NCBI GenBank assembly: GCA_023405565.1
Contig: JAEXXW010000019.1
Span: 1 to 17,408, forward strand
Source: Pseudomonadota bacterium
Lineage (GTDB): Bacteria; Pseudomonadota; Alphaproteobacteria; Rhizobiales; Xanthobacteraceae
Reading direction: 5' to 3'
DNA length: 17,408 bases
The translations under genes and the position numbers were made by a program. Positions 11,276 to 17,408 of this stretch are shown piece after piece (positions within the stretch are counted from its first letter, which is position 1; every line of letters begins with the position of its first letter). Under the pieces are notes generated by a model, which was given only the letters and a program-made list of their open reading frames with translations, made no database searches and had not been told where the DNA came from.

Positions 11276-11611
11276 ATGACTTACGTTGTCAACGACAATT
11301 GCATCCGCTGCAAGTTCATGGACTGCGTGGAGGTGTGCCCCGTCGATTGCTTCTACGAGGGCGAGAATATGCTCGTCATTCATCCGGATGAGTGCATCGA
11401 TTGCGGCGTCTGCGAGCCTGAATGCCCAGTCGAGGCCATCAAGCCCGATACCGATCCGGGGCTCGAAAAGTGGCTCGCGCTGAACGCGGAATACGCGAAG
11501 GTCTGGCCGAATATTACCGCCAAGAAGGAGCCGCCTGCCGACTACAAGGAGTGGGAAGGCGTGGAGGGGAAAGAGCAGTATTTTTCTCCCGAGCCCGGCA
11601 CCGGCAATTGA
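11276..11611 (+). CDS. fdxA: 7Fe ferredoxin FdxA
   Basis: The 111-residue ferredoxin has nine cysteines, at 9, 12, 17, 21, 25, 40, 43, 46 and 50, in the pattern of Azotobacter vinelandii ferredoxin I shifted by one. From that family, C9, C17 and C50 should hold the [3Fe-4S] cluster, and C21, C40, C43 and C46 the [4Fe-4S] cluster. It is a cytoplasmic electron carrier; its partner enzyme is not shown by the context. The C-terminal extension '[19 protein letters not shown]' is typical of FdxA. The ATG at 11276 has GGAG at 11267-11270. It stands 79 bp after the S4 gene and about 200 bp before carD, an order I associate with related alphaproteobacteria from memory. Confidence 0.96.
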   Translation: MTYVVNDNCIRCKFMDCVEVCPVDCFYEGENMLVIHPDECIDCGVCEPECPVEAIKPDTDPGLEKWLALNAEYAKVWPNITAKKEPPADYKEWEGVEGKEQYFSPEPGTGN

Positions 11612-11692
11612 AGGCTTTCCGGCCTCACCTTCTTAATCTTTCTGCCTGATTTTGGCCGTCAATAACGCTGCGACGTCGCTTCGCGGCGCGTT

Positions 11693-11726
11693 AACACATT
11701 GATTTTTACGGAAAATGTGTTATATG
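11693..11726 (+). promoter_or_regulatory. Candidate carD promoter with overlapping palindrome
   Basis: TTGATT (11699-11704) and TATATG (11721-11726) with a 16-bp spacer form a plausible sigma-70-type promoter. A perfect inverted repeat AACACATT/AATGTGTT (11693-11700 with 11714-11721) overlaps the -35, the spacer and the first -10 base. This is the geometry of a repressor operator, but no regulator is identified. Confidence 0.45.
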
Positions 11727-11813
11727 ATTGTCATTGGAACGCCATAACCGACCCCCCTTTTTGGGGAGAGTGACATTCGGGTCCGTTCCGGAGGAAGCCG
11801 TCATAGAAGGAGC

Positions 11814-12623
11814 GTGATTTTCACGCGCACGACCGTGGCCGATAAATCGCGTTCAAAGAGCAAGAAATCGTCCAGCGACAACAAGCGCAGGGCGAAGAAA
11901 GCCTCCGCCCCAACGCGGCGGACTTCACAGGCTTCGCGGCATGTTGGCCGTGGGGCTCCCGTGGCTAAGGCAACCAGCCGGCCGAAACCGGCCGGTGAAG
12001 GAGCGACCTCCGGAATGACTGTTAATAAGAAGGCCACCACCCAACGTCAGGGCTTCAAGACCACTGAATTCGTTGTTTATCCGGCTCATGGTGTGGGCCA
12101 GATCATGGCGATCGAAGAGCAGGAAGTGGCTGGCGCCAAGCTTGAGCTGTTCGTCATCAATTTCGTGAAGGACAAGATGACCCTGCGCGTCCCGACGGCG
12201 AAGATCGCCTCGGTTGGCATGCGCAAATTGTCCGAGCCGGCGGTGGTCAAGCGTGCGCTGGAAACCTTGAAGGGCCGTGCTCGTATCAAGCGTACCATGT
12301 GGTCGCGCCGTGCGCAGGAATACGAGGCGAAGATCAATTCCGGCGACATCGTCGCCATCGCGGAGGTGGTGCGCGATCTGTACCGTTCGGAGCAGCAGCC
12401 GGAGCAATCCTATTCCGAACGCCAGCTCTATGAGGCGGCGCTCGATCGCCTGTCGCGTGAAATCTCGGCCGTGCAACACATCACCGAGACCGAAGCGGTG
12501 AAGGAAATCGAAGGCGCGCTGTCGAAAGGTCCGCGTCGCGGACCGAAGCCGGCGGAAGGCGCTGCGGCCGATGCCGATGCGGACGCTGATGACAGCGAAT
12601 CCGTTGAGGATGAAGCGGCCTGA
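11814..12623 (+). CDS. carD: CarD family transcriptional regulator (CdnL-like)
   Basis: The family binds RNA polymerase beta through an N-terminal RID domain and stabilises open promoter complexes. Here the RID domain is at about 80-138 ('GFKTTEFVVYPAHGVGQI', 'VPTAKIASVGMRKLS'). The helical C-terminal domain is at about 141-238, with the conserved 'RTMWSRRAQEYEAKINSGD' and 'PEQSYSERQLYEAALDRLSRE'. An acidic tail ends the protein. Residues 1-67 are a Lys/Ser/Arg-rich extension. The start is uncertain. GTG at 11814 has AAGGAG only 1 nt upstream and sits in a small hairpin; GTG at 11835 is possible; ATG at 12015 (residue 68), with AAGGAG at 11998-12003, would give the shorter form typical of Rhizobium. 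Extended forms occur in Bradyrhizobium-like species, so I keep the long frame. Confidence 0.9.
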   Translation: MIFTRTTVADKSRSKSKKSSSDNKRRAKKASAPTRRTSQASRHVGRGAPVAKATSRPKPAGEGATSGMTVNKKATTQRQGFKTTEFVVYPAHGVGQIMAIEEQEVAGAKLELFVINFVKDKMTLRVPTAKIASVGMRKLSEPAVVKRALETLKGRARIKRTMWSRRAQEYEAKINSGDIVAIAEVVRDLYRSEQQPEQSYSERQLYEAALDRLSREISAVQHITETEAVKEIEGALSKGPRRGPKPAEGAAADADADADDSESVEDEAA

Positions 12624-12653
12624 TCGTCGTCGCTCGGTTCACGTTATTTGCAG

Positions 12654-12682
12654 AAAGCCCGGTGCTCGCACCGGGCTTTTTT
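12654..12682 (+). terminator. Rho-independent terminator of carD
   Basis: An 11-bp perfect stem (12654-12664 with 12669-12679) with a CTCG loop runs into a six-T tract (12677-12682), 30 bp after the carD stop. It separates the core genes from the sulfatase locus. Confidence 0.93.
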
Positions 12683-12777
12683 GTTGCTCTGCGCTTGATC
12701 GGGGGGCTGCGACTTGCTGGGGGGTGAGCTTCGACCCGCGCGATTTTGCAGCGCAACAAAGCGACAGCTTTAGAAAA

Positions 12778-12795
12778 TTCTTCCCGGCCGAAGAA
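12778..12795. promoter_or_regulatory. Inverted repeat upstream of the FGE gene
   Basis: TTCTTC (12778-12783) and GAAGAA (12790-12795) flank a six-base spacer in an AT-richer patch about 95 bp before the FGE start. It may be a regulator site for the sulfatase locus, but six-base arms are weak evidence. No clear promoter hexamers were found in 12683-12889. Confidence 0.25.
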
Positions 12796-12889
12796 ATATT
12801 TCCAAAGATCGTGATCATTAGCTTCGCAGAAGTGTCCTTTCTCAGACGCGGGCACTGGTAGACTGCGCTCGTCTCACGGATCTCCGGCC

Positions 12890-13855
12890 ATGACGCTCAC
12901 CGAGCTTCGCACGTCCGAGCACATCTCAGGCATGTGCCGCATCGAAGGCGGCACGTTTCGCATGGGTTCCGATCGCCACTATCCGGAAGAGGCGCCGGTT
13001 CATCGTGTCAATGTGAGCCGCTTCTGGATCGACGTCGCGCCGGTGACCAACCGGCAATTCAGGGATTTTGTCCGAGCGACCGGCCACGTGACCGTGGCCG
13101 AGATCGTGCCCGATGCGAAGGATTATCCGGGCGCGCTGCCTCACATGCTCTATGCCGGTTCGCTTGTCTTCTCGCCGCCGTCTCACGCTGTCAATCTGCG
13201 TGACTGGTCGCAATGGTGGACCTTGCTCAAGGGCGCGGACTGGCGTCACCCCTACGGACCGAAAAGCAATATCAACGGTCTCGACAACCATCCCGTGGTG
13301 CATGTCGCGTATGCCGATGCGCTGGCCTATGCGCGCTGGGCTGGCAAGGATCTGCCGACAGAGGCCGAGTGGGAATTCGCCGCGCGCGGTGGATTGGATG
13401 GTGCCGAATTCGCATGGGGCGACGAGCTCACGCCCGGCGGCCAGCACATGGCCAATACCTGGCAAGGCAATTTCCCGCACGAGAACCTGAACACCGATGG
13501 CTTCTCGCGCACGTCTCCGGTGAAATCCTTCCCGCCGAATGGTTATGGCCTTCACGACATGATCGGCAATGTCTGGGAATGGACATCCGATTGGTATTCG
13601 GAGAAGCACGAAGCCGATGCGCCGAAGGCGTGCTGCGTTCCGGACAATCCGCGCGGCGCACGCGAAGAGGCCAGCTACGATCCATGTCAGCCGGACGTTA
13701 AAATCCCGCGCAAAGTCTTAAAGGGTGGATCACATCTCTGCGCGCCAAATTATTGCCGACGCTATCGTCCTGCTGCGCGTCATGCAGAGCCGATCGATAC
13801 GTCGACGAGTCACGTTGGATTCAGGTGCGTGCTTCGGGAGGACAGGCGCTCGTAG
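12890..13855 (+). CDS. Formylglycine-generating enzyme (sulfatase-activating)
   Basis: This 321-residue protein belongs to the FGE/SUMF1 family, which oxidises the cysteine of a sulfatase C-x-P-x-R-type motif to C-alpha-formylglycine using O2 and copper. The family signatures are 'GGTFRMGSD' (20-28), 'PTEAEWEFAARGG' (156-168), 'GLHDMIGNVWEWTSDWYS' (220-237) and 'KVLKGGSHLCAPNYCRRYRP' (275-294). C284 and C289 match the two catalytic cysteines of characterised aerobic FGEs, so it should be active rather than one of the cysteine-less relatives. No signal peptide is seen, so it should act in the cytoplasm. The ATG at 12890 has a weak ribosome site. A sulfatase gene starts 43 bp after the stop, so its substrates are most likely the two neighbours. 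Confidence 0.93.
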   Translation: MTLTELRTSEHISGMCRIEGGTFRMGSDRHYPEEAPVHRVNVSRFWIDVAPVTNRQFRDFVRATGHVTVAEIVPDAKDYPGALPHMLYAGSLVFSPPSHAVNLRDWSQWWTLLKGADWRHPYGPKSNINGLDNHPVVHVAYADALAYARWAGKDLPTEAEWEFAARGGLDGAEFAWGDELTPGGQHMANTWQGNFPHENLNTDGFSRTSPVKSFPPNGYGLHDMIGNVWEWTSDWYSEKHEADAPKACCVPDNPRGAREEASYDPCQPDVKIPRKVLKGGSHLCAPNYCRRYRPAARHAEPIDTSTSHVGFRCVLREDRRS

Positions 13856-13887
13856 ATCAGCTTATTTCAGTAAGGCATACGTCAGAT

Positions 13888-13893
13888 GGAGGA
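13888..13893 (+). promoter_or_regulatory. Ribosome binding site deciding the sulfatase 1 start
   Basis: GGAGGA stands 5 nt before the ATG at 13899. It rejects the longer open frame that reaches back into the FGE gene. Confidence 0.85.
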
Positions 13894-13898
13894 ACGTC

Positions 13899-15665
13899 AT
13901 GATTGGCAGTCCGTTTGAAGGTATTCTGCAAAAGGCCTTAACGAAACTAAGATCCAACGAGAACGAGAACCGAAGAAATTTGATCTTGGGCGGCACCATG
14001 TTTGCCGCCGCAATGACATTATCACCAGCGGCTGTTGTCGGCACAGCACACGCGCAACAGCCCGCGCAACGGCCCAATATCGTCGTGATCATGGGTGATG
14101 ATGTCGGCTGGTTCAACATCGGTGCCTATCATCAGGGCATCATGTCCGGAAAGACACCGAGCCTCGACAAGCTCGCGTCTGAAGGAATCCGGTTCACCGA
14201 CTATTATGCCGAGGCAAGCTGTACAGCGGGCCGGGCGAACTTCATCACCGGCCAGTTACCGATCCGCACAGGGCTGACTACCGTCGGCCAAGCTGGCGCC
14301 GATGTCGGCATCCCCGCACAGGCGGTGACGCTTGCGACCGCGCTGAAGGCGCAGGGCTATGCGACCGGGCAGTTCGGCAAGAATCACCTCGGTGATCTGA
14401 ACAAGTTTCTCCCGACCTTGCACGGATTCGATGAATTCTTCGGGTATCTGTACCACCTCGATGCCATGTCCGACCCGTACTGGTATTCGTTCCCCATCAA
14501 CCAGGACTTCTACAACAGATACGGCCCGCGCAGTCTGGTCCGCAGCTATGCGACCGACAAGGACGATCCGACCGAGATGCCGCGCTGGGGGCGGATCGGC
14601 AAGCAGCGTATCATCGATGAAGGCCCGTTGCCGCCGTTCCCTGACATGTCGAACGTGCAGAACATGCACGACCTGCCGTTCCTCAAGGCCAAATACGACA
14701 TGACGACGTTCGACGAGGTGCTGGTCAAGGAGTCCAGCGCTTTCATGGACAAGGCCAAGAAAGAAGGCAAGCCGTTCTTTCTTTGGCACAACACCACGCG
14801 CATGCACGTCTGGACCTTCCTGTCGAAGAAGTACAGCGCGATGCAGAACAGCGACACCAATTACGGCCTCGAGGAAGCCGGCATGGCGCAACTCGATGAC
14901 AGTGTCGGCGCATTGCTGAAGCATCTCGACGATATCGGCGAGACCAACAACACCATCGTCATCTTCACGACCGATAACGGCGCCGAGGTGTTTACCTGGC
15001 CGGATGGCGGCATGACGCCATTCAAGAATACGAAAGGCACCGTCGGCGAAGGCGGCTTCCGCGTTCCGTGTCTCATCCGTTGGCCGGGCGTCATCAGGCC
15101 GGGCAGTGTCGAGAACGGAATCTTCTCCGGCCTCGACTGGTTCCCCACGCTCATGGCCGCGGCGGGTAATCCCAACATCACCGATCAATTGCTGAAAGGC
15201 GTGACGCTGGGCGACCGCAGCTACAAGAACCACCTCGATGGCTACAACCAGATGGACCTTCTCACCGGTAAGGGCCCGTCCAAGCGCCGCGAATTGTTCT
15301 ATTTCGGCGGAGCGAATTTGGGTGCCGTGCGTCTCGACCACTTCAAGTTCGTGTTCTTTCAACAGCCCTGGGGCTGGCCGGGCGAAAAGGTCACCACGGA
15401 CATGCCCACACTGATCAATCTTCGCCAGGATCCGTTCGAACGCACGCCGAATCTGCGTGGCGAATCGTGGAACGCCAGTGCCCCTGGCTATACCAACGAC
15501 TTCTTCGCCCGCGAATTCTGGCGCTTTGTGATGGTTCAGCAGTTCGTTGGAGAGTTGGCGCAGACGGCAATCGATTATCCGCCTATGCAGGACCCCGCTT
15601 CGTTCAATCTGGAAGCGGTGAAGAGGAAGATCGAGGAAGTGAGCAAGAACCGGCCGGGTCAATAG
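13899..15665 (+). CDS. Exported arylsulfatase 1
   Basis: The 588-residue protein is a type I sulfatase of the alkaline-phosphatase superfamily. Metal-binding 'GDD' is at 66-68, and the modification motif is C108-T-A-G-R112 ('SCTAGRANFITG'), where Ala replaces the more common Pro. 'GKNHLGD' gives K161 and H163, 'RMH' gives H303, D359-N360 is in 'TTDNGAE', and K379 is in 'TKGTVGEGG'; together these complete the expected active site. The N-terminus has paired arginines (25-26), a hydrophobic stretch and 'AHA' cleavage near 52. Export through Tat after cytoplasmic activation is therefore plausible, with Sec the alternative. It lies 43 bp after the FGE gene, probably in one operon. The organic sulfate substrate cannot be told. 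Confidence 0.93.
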   Translation: MIGSPFEGILQKALTKLRSNENENRRNLILGGTMFAAAMTLSPAAVVGTAHAQQPAQRPNIVVIMGDDVGWFNIGAYHQGIMSGKTPSLDKLASEGIRFTDYYAEASCTAGRANFITGQLPIRTGLTTVGQAGADVGIPAQAVTLATALKAQGYATGQFGKNHLGDLNKFLPTLHGFDEFFGYLYHLDAMSDPYWYSFPINQDFYNRYGPRSLVRSYATDKDDPTEMPRWGRIGKQRIIDEGPLPPFPDMSNVQNMHDLPFLKAKYDMTTFDEVLVKESSAFMDKAKKEGKPFFLWHNTTRMHVWTFLSKKYSAMQNSDTNYGLEEAGMAQLDDSVGALLKHLDDIGETNNTIVIFTTDNGAEVFTWPDGGMTPFKNTKGTVGEGGFRVPCLIRWPGVIRPGSVENGIFSGLDWFPTLMAAAGNPNITDQLLKGVTLGDRSYKNHLDGYNQMDLLTGKGPSKRRELFYFGGANLGAVRLDHFKFVFFQQPWGWPGEKVTTDMPTLINLRQDPFERTPNLRGESWNASAPGYTNDFFAREFWRFVMVQQFVGELAQTAIDYPPMQDPASFNLEAVKRKIEEVSKNRPGQ

Positions 15666-15734
15666 GCAAAGAGGAATTCGAGAGGAAAATGCAAGGAAAA
15701 TGCAAAACCATATATCGCGGTAACAGACACCAAG

Positions 15735-15763
15735 GCGAGCGGCGCTGTAACAGCGCCGCTCGC
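15735..15763 (+). terminator. Strong hairpin after sulfatase 1, possible terminator
   Basis: A perfect 13-bp stem (15735-15747 with 15751-15763) with a TAA loop is followed only by ATTTGGAT, so the T-run is poor. It lies 70 bp after the sulfatase 1 stop and may end, attenuate or protect the transcript. It overlaps the apparent FGE remnant. Confidence 0.5.
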
Positions 15764-15823
15764 ATTTGGATAACGACAGGCACAACGAGCCACGTCGGGT
15801 TTTGGCGCGTCAAACGAATTTAA
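15735..15823 (+). pseudogene. Apparent C-terminal remnant of a second FGE gene
   Basis: An open frame ending with TAA at 15821-15823 encodes 'RRCNSAAR', then seven residues, then 'TSHVGFWRV'. The intact FGE upstream ends 'RRYRPAAR', eight residues, 'TSHVGFRCV'. Six residues in a row (TSHVGF) and R-R-x-x-x-A-A-R agree. The codons of the TSHVGF part differ mainly at third positions (about 20 of 26 bases match from 15785), as expected for diverged coding sequence. The catalytic cysteines and everything before are missing. It ends 30 bp before sulfatase 2, as the intact FGE ends 43 bp before sulfatase 1. Chance similarity remains possible because the match is short and part lies in a palindrome. 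Confidence 0.45.
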
Positions 15824-15840
15824 CTGACCAAACCAGACAC

Positions 15841-15846
15841 GGAGGA
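15841..15846 (+). promoter_or_regulatory. Ribosome binding site of sulfatase 2
   Basis: GGAGGA lies 7 nt before the ATG at 15854 and is the same site as used by sulfatase 1. It supports this start and its long N-terminal region before the signal sequence. Confidence 0.82.
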
Positions 15847-15853
15847 ATACGAA

Positions 15854-17408
15854 ATGCGTAGCTGCTTGTTTCCTCGAAAGTCGCCCAAAGTCTCTGACAT
15901 TTTCTATCACACGAGAAAGGATTGGTGTGCGCGATCAAGTGCGGCGTTGATCGGAGCGGCGGCCTTGGTCTCGCTGGCGCTGCCCGGTTGGAACGATGCA
16001 CAGGCGCAAGCGCCCCAACCGCAGCAAAAGCCCAACATCCTCTTCATCATGGGTGATGACATCGGCTTGATGCAGCCGAGCATTTATCATCGCGGCCTGA
16101 TGGTGGGCGAGACGCCGAATATCGATCGCATCGGCAACGAGGGCGCGTTGTTCATGCACTATTATGCCGAGCAGAGCTGCACCGCCGGCCGCAACGCCTT
16201 CTTCACCGGCATGCATCCACTGCGTACCGGGATGATCCCGCCGCAACTCCCCGGCAGCCCCTCCTATCTGCGGCCCGGCACACCGGCGATCGCGAAATTC
16301 CTGCTCGATCTCGGCTATAACACCGGCGAATTCGGCAAGAATCATCTCGGCGATCACACCGACGCGCTGCCGACCGCGCACGGCTTCCAGGAATACTGGG
16401 GCTACCTGTATCACCTCGATGCGATGCAGGGCGTGAGCTTCCCGGACATCAACAAGAGTCCAACCCAGCAAACCGTCGCGCCACCGTGTCGAAACACGCC
16501 GATCCCCGGTATCCCGGACGTGCCCGGTGCTGTCGATCCGAATACGACCGTCTGCCTGACGCCTCCGCGCAATGTCCTGTGGTGCAAGTCCGATGGCTCG
16601 AGCGCATCTCAGTCGTGCATCGACCAGGGTCCGCTGACGCTGGAACGGTCGAAGGGCGTTGACGAGGAAATCTCGGCCAGGGTCGTCGATTTCCTCGACC
16701 GCAACGATCCGAAGAAGACCAGTAAGCCGTTCTTCGTCTGGTACAACCCGGCGCGGATGCACATCACGACTGTGCTGAGCGACAAATACCAGGCCATGAT
16801 TGGCGAGCCCGGCGGCAAGGACTGGGGCCTCAACGAGGCCGGCATGAAGCAGCTCGACGACAACATCGGCGTCGTGCTGAAGAAGCTCGAGGATATGGGC
16901 CAGCTCAACAACACGATCGTCGTGTTAACCACCGACAAAGGTGCCGAGACCGTGACCTTCCCCGATGGCGGCGTCACACCCTTCAAGGGCGGCAAGCTGA
17001 GCACGTGGGAAGGTGGCATGCGCGCGCCGGCGCTTGTCCGCTGGCCGGGCGTCATCAAGCCAGGCACGATCAAGAATGACATCTTCGCGTCGCTCGACTG
17101 GGTGCCCACGCTAGTCAACATCGCCGGCGGCGACAAGGGCGATGCGCTGAACAAGCGCATCATGGCCGGCCAGTATCCCGGCATCGTCAAGACCAAGCTC
17201 GATGGTGTTGACCAGACCGAATACCTCACCGGTCGTTCGGAAAATTCGGCACGCGATACCTTCTTCTATTATTCGGGCAAGGATCCGTCGGCGGTTCGCT
17301 ACAAGAACTGGAAAATCTACTTCACGATGGTGTCCGACGCTCCGACAGGTTTTATTGCCGGTCCGTTACCGTATCACTGGGCGCAGGTCGTCAATATCAA
17401 GCGTGACC
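15854..17408 (+). CDS. Exported arylsulfatase 2 (3' end outside window), altered metal ligand
   Basis: The frame is open to the right edge; 518 residues are visible. It is a paralogue of sulfatase 1 with the same order of motifs: 'FIMGDDIG' (D68, D69), C109-T-A-G-R113, 'GKNHLGD' (K162, H164), 'RMH' (H303) and 'GGKLSTWEGGMRAP'. The signal sequence is 'SSAALIGAAALVSLALPGW' with 'AQA' cleavage near 51, preceded by about 28 residues. Unlike sulfatase 1, 'TTDKGAE' has Lys362 where a metal-binding Asn is usual. An insert at about 200-256 holds four cysteines (212, 234, 244, 255). It should be activated by the upstream FGE. It may have altered or lost activity, or the Lys may be a sequence error; the 3' end is needed to judge it. 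Confidence 0.9.
   Translation, partial: MRSCLFPRKSPKVSDIFYHTRKDWCARSSAALIGAAALVSLALPGWNDAQAQAPQPQQKPNILFIMGDDIGLMQPSIYHRGLMVGETPNIDRIGNEGALFMHYYAEQSCTAGRNAFFTGMHPLRTGMIPPQLPGSPSYLRPGTPAIAKFLLDLGYNTGEFGKNHLGDHTDALPTAHGFQEYWGYLYHLDAMQGVSFPDINKSPTQQTVAPPCRNTPIPGIPDVPGAVDPNTTVCLTPPRNVLWCKSDGSSASQSCIDQGPLTLERSKGVDEEISARVVDFLDRNDPKKTSKPFFVWYNPARMHITTVLSDKYQAMIGEPGGKDWGLNEAGMKQLDDNIGVVLKKLEDMGQLNNTIVVLTTDKGAETVTFPDGGVTPFKGGKLSTWEGGMRAPALVRWPGVIKPGTIKNDIFASLDWVPTLVNIAGGDKGDALNKRIMAGQYPGIVKTKLDGVDQTEYLTGRSENSARDTFFYYSGKDPSAVRYKNWKIYFTMVSDAPTGFIAGPLPYHWAQVVNIKRD

Noticed and set aside
11670..11679. 10-bp palindrome GCGACGTCGC after fdxA
   Set aside because: It is short and GC-rich, has no T-run, and is likely by chance in this composition.
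13725..13898. Upstream extension of sulfatase 1 into the FGE gene
   Set aside because: The 58 extra residues overlap FGE codons in another frame, while the ATG at 13899 has an excellent GGAGGA site and leads into a signal peptide.
14256..15785. 509-codon minus-strand open frame opposite sulfatase 1
   Set aside because: It mirrors the sulfatase coding sequence and has no recognisable domain; long antisense frames are common in GC-rich genes.
15689..15823. Possible 44-residue small gene between the sulfatases, with an AGAGGA-like site before its ATG
   Set aside because: It contains a perfect 13-bp hairpin, and its C-terminal part is better explained as a remnant of an FGE gene.

Overview
The window looks like a chromosomal segment of an alphaproteobacterium of the order Hyphomicrobiales, most like the Bradyrhizobium/Rhodopseudomonas/Afipia group. 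The evidence is the gene content and order: BolA, a J-domain protein, CobS, CobT, a phytase-like esterase, RpmB, a DUF3108 protein, an SUV3-like helicase, an S4 protein, 7Fe ferredoxin and CarD. Moderately high GC and frequent GTG/TTG starts agree. The genus cannot be fixed from the sequence alone.

Layout. Bases 1-379 are the tail of a probable LysR regulator, convergent with a bolA gene (minus strand). A J-domain protein diverges from bolA. Next come cobS and cobT, the AAA+ and VWA subunits of aerobic cobaltochelatase, separated by a 95-bp palindromic interspersed element. A secreted phytase-like esterase overlaps the end of cobT by 4 nt. rpmB lies on the minus strand with its own near-consensus promoter and a strong terminator. 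Then follow a secreted DUF3108 protein, a 380-bp gene-free leader with hairpins, a 1105-residue RNA helicase with a two-part charged tail, an S4 RNA-binding protein 3 nt downstream, fdxA, and carD with a clear terminator.

From about 12.9 kb to the end the content changes to a sulfatase locus: a formylglycine-generating enzyme (FGE) with both active-site cysteines, then two related exported sulfatases, the second running off the window. FGE converts the cysteine of the sulfatase motif to formylglycine, so the locus carries both the enzymes and their activator. Between the sulfatases lies a short stretch that reads like the C-terminus of a second FGE, ending 30 bp before sulfatase 2. This suggests that an FGE-sulfatase unit was duplicated in tandem and the second FGE decayed. 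The second sulfatase also has Lys where a metal-binding Asn is expected, plus a four-cysteine insert. These are the most unusual points in the window.

No tRNA, rRNA, CRISPR array, transposase or cobalamin riboswitch was seen.
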